DNA of 64,000 bases from NCBI RefSeq assembly GCF_000284255.1, contig NC_017075.1, positions 4,650,001 to 4,714,000 on the forward strand, in the 5' to 3' direction. The position numbers and the translations under genes are program-made. Numbering within the stretch: the stretch's first letter is position 1; each line of letters opens with the position of its first letter. This document shows, in pieces, positions 57,311 to 64,000 of the stretch. Origin of the DNA: Rubrivivax gelatinosus IL144. Lineage in GTDB: Bacteria > Pseudomonadota > Gammaproteobacteria > Burkholderiales > Burkholderiaceae_C. A model generated the notes under the pieces. The model had not been told where the DNA came from. It did no database searches and was given only the letters and a program-made list of their open reading frames with translations.

Positions 57311-57556
57311 ATGATGAGAACCACCGCCCAGATCCTGGTGCCCGCGACCCGCGGCACGGCCCGCCGGCTCGCCGCCCGCACGCTGGTCGCCACCAGCCGC
57401 TGGCTGAGCCGCGTAGCCGCCTGGCTGCATGCCGAACGGCGCTTGCCGCCCGGTGAGCCCGTGCTCGAGTTCTACGCCGAGGCCGGCGCCCCCGAAGGCG
57501 CGCTGTACCTCGACGGCCAGCTCGTCGGGCACATCGCCGGCGTCACGCGCCTGTGA
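57311..57556 (+). CDS. Small protein (81 aa) of unknown function
   Basis: Starts MMRTTAQILVPATRGTARRL after GCAGGAGACG. It has an amphipathic basic N-terminal half with an LVATSRWLSRVAAWLHAE helix and an acidic C-terminal half (LEFYAEAGAPEGALYLDGQL, VGHIAGVTRL). The C-terminal half has the look of a conserved beta-strand module. Follows the 51-aa gene by 45 bases on the same strand, likely co-transcribed. Confidence 0.6.
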   Translation: MMRTTAQILVPATRGTARRLAARTLVATSRWLSRVAAWLHAERRLPPGEPVLEFYAEAGAPEGALYLDGQLVGHIAGVTRL

Positions 57557-57572
57557 CGCGTTCCTGCGCGGC

Positions 57573-57599
57573 TTAAGTGGACGCGCACGCGGCCGATAA
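57573..57599 (+). promoter_or_regulatory. Sigma-28 (FliA) type promoter before the HDOD gene
   Basis: TTAAGTGG, then exactly 11 bases, then GCCGATAA: the -10 equals the FliA consensus and the spacing is right, with a -35 of TTAAGT against consensus TAAAGT. It lies 20 bases before the HDOD start codon, leaving a short leader. Confidence 0.75.
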
Positions 57600-57618
57600 A
57601 TCCGCATAGAGTGTCCTC

Positions 57619-58479
57619 ATGAGCCCGCCCGTTCCTGTCCGCCCGACGACGTTCGCGACGCCCGCGCGCGACGTCGACGGCTGGGCGCGGCGCTTCGACA
57701 CCGCGTCGATGCCGATCCTGGCCGAGACTGCGGCAACGCTGCAGGGCCTGCGCGAGAACGAGGACGAGGTCGACGCCCATCTGCTCACCGAGACGGTCGC
57801 CGCCGATCCTCTGCTGACGCTGAAGCTGCTGTCGCACGTCGCCCGCGCGCAGCGCACGCGGAGCTTCGACACACGCGGCGACGTCGAGACGGTGACCGCG
57901 GCCCTGGTGATGCTCGGCATCGCGCCCTTCTTCCGCCTCTTCGCCGATTCGGCCGTCGTCGAAGACTGGCTCGGCGACCAGCCCGAGGCGCTCGAAGGTT
58001 TTCGCCGCGTGCTCGTGCGCGCGCACCGTGCAGCCAACTTCGCCACCGCGTTCGCCGTGCACCGCATGGATCACGACGTCGCCGTGATCCGCGAAGCCGC
58101 GCTGCTGCACGACTTCGCCGAGATGCTGGTCTGGCTGCATGCGCCGACGCTGGCATTGGAGATCGCGCGCATGCAGACCGACGACCCGGCGCTGCGCAGC
58201 GTCGTCGCTCAGGAGCAGGTGCTCAACATCCGGCTGACCGATTTGCAGCAGACGCTGCTGACGCAGTGGCGCCTGCCGCCGCTGCTGGTGAAGATCACCA
58301 ACGAGCGTCACTCCGAGGCGGTGCAGGTGCGCAACGTGCTGCTGGCGATCCGCCTCGCACGACATACCTCGGCCGGCTGGGACAACCCGGCGATTCCCGA
58401 CGACGTCGTCGACATCGCCTCGCTGCTGAACATGCGCATCGAGCCGACCTGGGCTCTGCTGCGCGACATCGACGGCTGA
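57619..58479 (+). CDS. HDOD-domain signalling protein
   Basis: A 286-residue HDOD protein, a degenerate HD-type domain used in signalling, often linked to motility and cyclic nucleotide control. The segments ETVAADPLLTLKLLSHVARA, VTAALVMLGIAPFFRLFADS and REAALLHDFAEMLVWLHAPT (an HD-like His-Asp pair) mark the domain. The FliA-type promoter upstream suggests late flagellar class expression. Divergent from nothing; the stop lies 9 bases from the convergent Lrp gene. Confidence 0.88.
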   Translation: MSPPVPVRPTTFATPARDVDGWARRFDTASMPILAETAATLQGLRENEDEVDAHLLTETVAADPLLTLKLLSHVARAQRTRSFDTRGDVETVTAALVMLGIAPFFRLFADSAVVEDWLGDQPEALEGFRRVLVRAHRAANFATAFAVHRMDHDVAVIREAALLHDFAEMLVWLHAPTLALEIARMQTDDPALRSVVAQEQVLNIRLTDLQQTLLTQWRLPPLLVKITNERHSEAVQVRNVLLAIRLARHTSAGWDNPAIPDDVVDIASLLNMRIEPTWALLRDIDG

Positions 58480-58488
58480 AGCGCTGCG

Positions 58489-58980
58489 CTACAGCGGCAG
58501 CGCGGTCGTCGACTTCAGGCGCTGCAGCACGAAGCTCGTCTTGCAGTCGCGCACCGCGGGGTGCTTGAGCAGCGTGTCCATCACGAAGCGCGAGTAGTGC
58601 TCCATGTCCTGCACGACGACGCGCAGCAGGTAGTCGATGTCGCCGCTGAGCGCGACACACTCGATGACCTCGGGCCAGGCCTGCACTGCGGCGGCGAACA
58701 GGTCCAGCGGGCTGCGGGCCTGCGGATCGTTGTGCTTCTCCAGGCGCACGGTCAGGTAGGCCGTCAGGCCCAGCCCGACGCGCTCGGGCGCGAGCAGCGC
58801 CACGTAGCCGGAGATGACGCCACCGTCTTCCAGACGCTTCACGCGACGAAGCGCGGCGCTCGGCGACAGCGACACGCGGGCCGCCAGCTCGTCGTAGGTG
58901 ATGCGACCCTGCGCCTGCAGCACCTGCAGGATGCGTCGGTCCACGGCGTCGAGCGGGTCGGAAGGATCCATCGCGGTCAT
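58489..58980 (-). CDS. Lrp/AsnC-family transcriptional regulator
   Basis: A 163-residue regulator. N-terminal HTH (LDAVDRRILQVLQAQGRITY, then DELAARVSLSPSAALRRVKR) and a C-terminal RAM sensing domain (LSGDIDYLLRVVVQDMEHYS). The ATG giving MTAMDPSD was chosen; an upstream ATG and an ATG three codons downstream are alternatives. It is divergent from phhA with 115 bases between, so control of phenylalanine degradation is likely. Confidence 0.92.
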   Translation of the reverse strand: MTAMDPSDPLDAVDRRILQVLQAQGRITYDELAARVSLSPSAALRRVKRLEDGGVISGYVALLAPERVGLGLTAYLTVRLEKHNDPQARSPLDLFAAAVQAWPEVIECVALSGDIDYLLRVVVQDMEHYSRFVMDTLLKHPAVRDCKTSFVLQRLKSTTALPL

Positions 58981-59095
58981 TCTTGCAGTTTTCCTGCGTC
59001 TTGACACCTATCAAGGCATTCGAACGCGCGCATCCTGCGCGGGCGCGGCGCTAGAGTGAACCGTGCGGTCCTGTGCCGCGCAGCCAGGAGACGGC

Positions 59096-60049
59096 ATGAG
59101 CATCGCACTGGGCGCGGCCGCGCGCGACGGGAAGAATTCCGGGGTGGCGCCGGTGACTTATGGCGAAGGCGAGCGGCCGCCACGCGGCGACTACTCACGC
59201 GCCCGCGACGACTATTGCTGCGAGCAGGACTGGGCCGCCTACACCGAGGCGGAACACGATCTCTACCGACGGCTGCACGCACGCCAGTCGGCGCTGCTGC
59301 CCGGCCACGCCTGCGACGCCTTCGTGCGCGCACTGGGCCGGCTCGGGGCGCCGGAGCGCATCCCGCGCTTCGACGCGGTGTCCGACACGCTGGAGCGCAG
59401 CACCGGATGGCGGCTCGTCGCCGTGCCCGGGTTGATCCCCGAGGAGGCTTTCTTCCGCCTGCTCGCCGCGCGGCGCTTTCCGGTCACCGACTGGATCCGG
59501 CGGCCCGACGAGTTCGACTACATCGTCGAACCCGACCTGTTCCACGATCTCTTCGGCCATGTGCCGCTGCTGTTCGACCCGGTGTTCGCCGACTTCATGC
59601 AGGCCTACGGCGAAGGCGGGCTGAAGGCGGCGCGCCTCGGTGCCTGCGAGTTGCTGGCACGCCTGTACTGGTACACGGTCGAGTTCGGGCTGATCGCCAC
59701 GCCGTCCGGCTTGCGCGCCTACGGTGCGGGCCTGCTCAGCTCCGGCGCCGAACTGTCGTACTGCGTACGTTCGCCACAGCCGCGTCGCGTCGAGTTCGAA
59801 CCGGCGCGCATGATGCGCAGCCGTTATCGCATCGACAGCGTCCAGCCGACCTACTTCGTCATCCGGTCCTTCGAGCAGCTGTTCGACGCCTGCGCACCGG
59901 ACTTCGCCCCGGTGTATGCCGCGGTGCGCGAAACGATGGCACGCGAGGGCGAGATCGAAGCCGGCGCCGGCGCTCCGGGTGACCGGGCGGCGGGGCCGTT
60001 CAGTCTTGCAACCAGCGCTGCAGTTCGGCCCACGGCTCCGGGCGCATGA
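59096..60049 (+). CDS. phhA: Phenylalanine 4-monooxygenase
   Basis: Iron- and pterin-dependent enzyme converting phenylalanine to tyrosine. 317 residues; CAGGAG precedes MSIALGAA. The iron ligands are both histidines of EPDLFHDLFGHVPLL near residue 165 and the Glu of YWYTVEFGLI. The C-terminus ends in an Ala/Pro-rich tail. Its last 50 bases overlap the convergent lipase gene. A pterin-4a-carbinolamine dehydratase gene is not adjacent. Confidence 0.95.
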   Translation: MSIALGAAARDGKNSGVAPVTYGEGERPPRGDYSRARDDYCCEQDWAAYTEAEHDLYRRLHARQSALLPGHACDAFVRALGRLGAPERIPRFDAVSDTLERSTGWRLVAVPGLIPEEAFFRLLAARRFPVTDWIRRPDEFDYIVEPDLFHDLFGHVPLLFDPVFADFMQAYGEGGLKAARLGACELLARLYWYTVEFGLIATPSGLRAYGAGLLSSGAELSYCVRSPQPRRVEFEPARMMRSRYRIDSVQPTYFVIRSFEQLFDACAPDFAPVYAAVRETMAREGEIEAGAGAPGDRAAGPFSLATSAAVRPTAPGA

Positions 60050-60899
60050 CCATGTCGACGTGGGCGACGCCGCTCAGATGGCGGTTGTCGGCTCCGGGCC
60101 AGGTGGCCGTCGACGGCGGGAAGACGATGTTGTCGCAGTGGCCGTAGAAACAGGTCAGCGAGCGCGCCAGCTCGGGTGACTCGCGCTCGGCCAGGCTGCG
60201 CAGCCAGCCCGAGTCTTGGCGCATCTGGCGCCCGTTGAGCGAGAACGCGAACCGCGCCAGCCAGGTCCCGCGGTGCGGCGTGCCGATCGTGATCGCATGG
60301 TGCACACGCATCGCGTCGCCGCGCTCGGCCCACCAGCGACGCAGCGCCAGGCCGCCCATGCTGTGCGCAACGATCACCGGCGCGCGGCCGGTGGCCTGCT
60401 CGATGCGCCGCACCGCGTCTTCGATGATCTCCACGTACTGGTCGATCGAGCCGAAGATCGGCGCGAGGTCGACCGCGACACAAGGCACGCCGGCGGCGTG
60501 CAGGCGTGCCAGCCACGGGTTCCAGATGCCACGATTGCAGACGAAGCCGTGAACCAGCACCACGCCGCGCCGGCCCCGGCTGTCGGGCGGCAGGTGGTCG
60601 GCGAAGCGAAGACTGCGAAACGGCTGCTGCCAGCAGAAGACACGCGGCGCGGCATGCACCTCGCCCCACCAGGCGCCGAGTAGTTCGGCCGGACGCGCAC
60701 GCGGCGCCGGGTCGCTGCCAAGGGCCGCACGGAGCATGATGAACTCGAGCGCCAGGACGGCCGAGTAACCCAGCACGATGACCAGGGCACCGGCTGCGGC
60801 GAGCATGGCGCGCCCTTCGGCCAGCCAGTACAGCGCCCAGCCCCCGGCGAACGCCGCCAGGCCCAGCGTCGTGAGCTGCTGCAGACGGGCGAGCCGCAT
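60000..60899 (-). CDS. Membrane-anchored alpha/beta hydrolase (lipase-like)
   Basis: A 299-residue alpha/beta hydrolase. Two N-terminal membrane segments (LAAFAGGWALYWLAEG and MLAAAGALVIVLGYSAVLAL) precede the catalytic domain. Oxyanion region VVLVHGFVCNRGIW, nucleophile serine in VIVAHSMGGLALRRWW, and a late His in VAHVDMVMRP. Start chosen at MRLARLQQL because the longer frame lacks homology. Likely a lipase or esterase facing the cytoplasm or periplasm; substrate unknown. Confidence 0.85.
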   Translation of the reverse strand: MRLARLQQLTTLGLAAFAGGWALYWLAEGRAMLAAAGALVIVLGYSAVLALEFIMLRAALGSDPAPRARPAELLGAWWGEVHAAPRVFCWQQPFRSLRFADHLPPDSRGRRGVVLVHGFVCNRGIWNPWLARLHAAGVPCVAVDLAPIFGSIDQYVEIIEDAVRRIEQATGRAPVIVAHSMGGLALRRWWAERGDAMRVHHAITIGTPHRGTWLARFAFSLNGRQMRQDSGWLRSLAERESPELARSLTCFYGHCDNIVFPPSTATWPGADNRHLSGVAHVDMVMRPEPWAELQRWLQD

Positions 60900-61009
60900 C
60901 ACGCGGTGCGCAGCCAAGCTTGCGGCGGGAGAAACGAAGCGGGCTTGAGTCGACCGGTCGCGCACATGGGACGCAATGTTGCATCATCCGGGCGGCGCGC
61001 CATTGCGCC

Positions 61010-61744
61010 ATGCGAAAGACGTCCGCCGTGTCTCCCGAAGGCCTGGCCATCCTCGAGAACCTGCAGCAGGTCGCCGCCGAACGCCGGCGCCGCGATGCCG
61101 ACCCGACGCTGGCGGCGCGCACGCACGCGATCAAGGACTATCAGCATCGCCGGTTCTCGCACACCTACGCGGACCTGCTGGCGCAGCCGCGTTATGCGCA
61201 GTCCTCGCGCTTCTTCCTCGACGAGCTCTACGGCCCGCAGGACTTCACCGACCGCGACAGCCAGTTCGCCCGCGTCGTCCCCGGGCTGGTGCGGATCTTC
61301 CCGCACGAGCTGGTCGGCACGGTGCAGGCGCTGTCAGAGCTGCATGCGCTGTCGGAAGCGATGGACAGCGCGATGGGCGCGCAGCTGAAGTCGGCGCGTG
61401 TCGATGCACGCGTTTACACCGGCGCCTGGCAGGCGGTCGGACAACCGCGCGTACGAGCGCGACAGATCGAGTTGATGGTGATGGTCGGCAGCGCGCTCGA
61501 TCGCTATACCCGCAACCCCCTGCTTCGCCACAGCCTGCGCCTGATGCGCACCCCGGCGCGGGCCGCCGGCCTGTCGGCTCTCCAGCACTTTCTGGAGACG
61601 GGCTTCGACACCTTCCGGGCGATGAAGGGTGCCGACGACTTTCTCCAGACGATCGCCGGACGTGAACGCGAGTTGGCGGCACAGTTGTTCGCGATCGACC
61701 TGGACTCGGCCCACGCCGACACCGAACTCGCGGCTCTGCCCTGA
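61010..61744 (+). CDS. Uncharacterised protein with FFLDELYGP motif
   Basis: A 244-residue soluble, helical protein. I recognise the SSRFFLDELYGPQDFTDRDS and FARVVPGLVRIFPHELVGTV pattern as a conserved uncharacterised proteobacterial family, but no function is known to me. It is rich in Arg and Leu with no signal peptide or membrane span. Divergent from the lipase gene, 110 bases apart, and followed by the MBL-fold gene after 60 bases. Confidence 0.75.
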   Translation: MRKTSAVSPEGLAILENLQQVAAERRRRDADPTLAARTHAIKDYQHRRFSHTYADLLAQPRYAQSSRFFLDELYGPQDFTDRDSQFARVVPGLVRIFPHELVGTVQALSELHALSEAMDSAMGAQLKSARVDARVYTGAWQAVGQPRVRARQIELMVMVGSALDRYTRNPLLRHSLRLMRTPARAAGLSALQHFLETGFDTFRAMKGADDFLQTIAGRERELAAQLFAIDLDSAHADTELAALP

Positions 61745-61804
61745 GGCCGCGCATGCTCGTCCCTACGGGGATAGGACTCGGGCTCTCGCGCCGAGAATCG
61801 GAGC

Positions 61805-62761
61805 ATGGAGTCTGCCGCCTTCGTGCGGTCGGCATTCGAGCAGCTCGGTTTGCAGTTGTTCGAACGTGGCTGGCTGTCGTCCAACAACGTGCTGTTTCGA
61901 GCGTCGCGTTCGACGCCGGCGACGATCGTCGACACTGGCTACGGATCACACGAGGCACAGACGCAGGCACTGGTGCAAGAGGCGCTCGGCGACGTCGCGC
62001 TCGAACGCATCGTGAACACGCACCTGCATTCCGATCACGTAGGCGGCAATGCGGGCCTTCAGACGCGCTGGGGCTGCGAGACGCTGGTCCCGGAGCCCTC
62101 CTTCGACCTGGCGCGGCGCTGGGACGAAACCCGCCTGAGCTACGAGCACACGGGGCAGACATGCCCGAGATTCAAGGTCGATTCGCCGTTGGAGGCTGGA
62201 GGGGTCCTTCGTCTCGGCGACTACCGCTGGAAGGTCGCCACGGCACCGGGGCACGATCCCGATGCGGTCTTGCTCTATCAGCCGGACAGTGGCGTCGCGC
62301 TGACCGGTGATGCGCTCTGGGAGCGGCGCCTGGCGATCGTGTTTCCCGCGCTCGAAGACGATCGTGCTTTCGATGACGCGCTGTCGGCCTTGGACCTGGT
62401 GGAGCGCTTGGCGCCAAGGGTCGTCATTCCAGGACATGGGCGGGCCTTCACCGACGTCGCCGGCGCGGTACAGCGCAGCCGTCAGCGCCTGCACCAGTTC
62501 ATTCGCCAGCCGGAACGTCATCTCGACTACGCCGAACGTGCGTTGCTGATGTTCCACATGCTCGAACACCGGCGGCGAACAGTGTCCGAACTGTTGACGT
62601 GGCTCGCCAGCACGCCGGTCTTCGTGCGAATCGTCGCGAGGCGCGGCCTCGGGGCTGGTGAAGCCGAGATCAACGCTCGCCGTGTCGTGGATTCATTGCT
62701 CGCCGGAGGTCAGTTGCAGCGGCACGGGGAGTGGGTGACGCTACCGGGATCGCCGGGCTGA
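61805..62761 (+). CDS. MBL-fold metallo-hydrolase
   Basis: A 318-residue metallo-beta-lactamase-fold hydrolase. The metal-binding signature HLHSDHVGGNAG (HxHxDH) lies near residue 75, a further Asp is in VALTGDALWERRL, and VVIPGHGRAFTD carries the later His. The C-terminal helical region (RALLMFHMLEHRRRTVSELL) resembles the winged-helix tail of LACTB2-like MBL proteins. The substrate could be a thioester or a phosphodiester; not determined by sequence. Confidence 0.88.
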   Translation: MESAAFVRSAFEQLGLQLFERGWLSSNNVLFRASRSTPATIVDTGYGSHEAQTQALVQEALGDVALERIVNTHLHSDHVGGNAGLQTRWGCETLVPEPSFDLARRWDETRLSYEHTGQTCPRFKVDSPLEAGGVLRLGDYRWKVATAPGHDPDAVLLYQPDSGVALTGDALWERRLAIVFPALEDDRAFDDALSALDLVERLAPRVVIPGHGRAFTDVAGAVQRSRQRLHQFIRQPERHLDYAERALLMFHMLEHRRRTVSELLTWLASTPVFVRIVARRGLGAGEAEINARRVVDSLLAGGQLQRHGEWVTLPGSPG

Positions 62762-62891
62762 CGCTCGGCGGGGTGTCGCACGCCGCGGCGTGATTTTTTA
62801 TCGCCCGGGTCGCGACCGGTACCGACGGAGTTGCGGCCGGAATGCCGCTCGTCTGGATCTGTCCGTCATCACGTGCCGTCGCCAATCGGTT
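62762..62891. other. Gene-free stretch before the rRNA terminator
   Basis: I see no gene, tRNA or clear promoter here. It separates the MBL-fold gene from the rRNA operon end, which is read from the other strand. Confidence 0.6.
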
Positions 62892-62931
62892 TCGTTCGCA
62901 CAAAAACAAAATCGTTCGGGCAAAAACAAAA
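62892..62931. repeat. Tandem 20-base duplication at the rRNA terminator
   Basis: Two adjacent 20-base units that share TCGTTCG and CAAAAACAAAA and differ only at two central bases (CA versus GG). On the transcribed minus strand each unit supplies a TTTTGTTTTTG tract, so the terminator U-tract is doubled. Confidence 0.85.
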
Positions 62932-62961
62932 AGGCCCGGTTCGTGAGAACCGGGCCTTCGA
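62921..62961 (-). terminator. rRNA operon terminator
   Basis: On the minus strand a 12-base stem, AAGGCCCGGTTC with GAACCGGGCCTT and a TCAC loop, is followed by TTTGTTTTTG. It lies just after 5S rRNA. Confidence 0.92.
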
Positions 62962-62969
62962 ATAAATAG

Positions 62970-63082
62970 CCTGACGATGTCCTACTTTCACACGGGAACC
63001 CGCACTATCATCGGCGCAAAGGCGTTTCACTTTCCTGTTCGGGATGGGAAGGAGTGGGACCACCTCGCTATGGTCATCAGGC
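62970..63082 (-). rRNA. rrf: 5S ribosomal RNA
   Basis: Minus-strand sequence begins GCCTGATGACCATAGCGAGG and ends in the complementary CATCGTCAGGC, with the conserved CCCACTCC and CCCGAACAGG segments. About 113 bases, as expected; ends set by base pairing of the termini and may be off by one or two bases. Confidence 0.95.
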
Positions 63083-63199
63083 TTGACTTGTCGCCTCGCT
63101 GCTTCTTGCTGGGCAGCTAGGCCAATTCATAGAGCTTTGAAAATCAGCTTGTTCGATTGCGCTACTGGCATAACCCGTTTGACTCACCGTCAAAGTTAT
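63083..63199 (-). other. 23S-5S spacer
   Basis: A 117-base spacer between 23S and 5S on the minus strand. No tRNA is visible. Complementary runs near its ends could pair during RNase III processing, but I did not prove a stem. Confidence 0.7.

Positions 63200-64000
<801 letters not shown>

Overview
The window is very GC-rich, densely coded bacterial chromosome. The gene content (DksA with the beta-type one-cysteine finger, glyQ/glyS, hslVU next to dksA and a COG0523 GTPase, coaX, an Lrp regulator beside phhA, a fused isobutyryl-CoA mutase, and liuR/liuA/can/aceK order) points to a Burkholderiales betaproteobacterium. The Rubrivivax/Leptothrix/Ideonella neighbourhood is my best guess, from impression and not from a search. 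I see no prophage, insertion sequence, CRISPR array or tRNA gene.

Layout. 1-14 kb holds branched-chain acyl-CoA catabolism: mccB (cut by the window edge), isovaleryl-CoA dehydrogenase and the MerR regulator LiuR, with carbonic anhydrase, isocitrate dehydrogenase kinase/phosphatase and a thiolase. Inside this block sit the K+ uptake genes trkAH and a DUF2868/DUF3482 membrane-protein and GTPase pair. Four copies of one palindrome lie before mccB, liuA, liuR and, 20 kb away, icmF, which defines a local LiuR regulon. 14-21 kb carries a YgjP-like metalloprotease and a complete polyamine-type ABC importer with a GntR/FCD regulator and a divergent hydantoin-racemase-like gene. 21-34 kb is mostly housekeeping: plsC, gmhB (its nucleophile aspartate is replaced by glycine), glyS, glyQ, lnt, corC, cobW, dksA, a STAS-domain protein, hslV, hslU and coaX.

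34-48 kb has icmF, a small toxin-antitoxin pair (CcdB with an antitoxin that joins a Phd/YefM-like N-terminus to a CcdA-like C-terminus), a TPR-GGDEF protein, AMP nucleosidase, a four-gene MacAB-TolC-like efflux operon and an MFS transporter. 48-56 kb has an EF-G-like GTPase, a TerC/Alx-type transporter behind a yybP-ykoY (Mn2+) riboswitch, and an iron-acquisition operon (tonB, siderophore receptor, PiuC-type hydroxylase, FMN-dependent hydroxy-acid oxidase) behind a Fur-like box.

56-64 kb has an HTH protein, three very small ORFs, an HDOD protein behind a sigma-28 (flagellar) type promoter, an Lrp regulator with divergent phenylalanine hydroxylase, a lipase-like hydrolase, an uncharacterised protein and an MBL-fold hydrolase. 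It ends in the 3' part of an rRNA operon on the minus strand (23S partial, 5S, terminator). Start codons were chosen by homology, Shine-Dalgarno sequence and overlap with neighbours; several are GTG.
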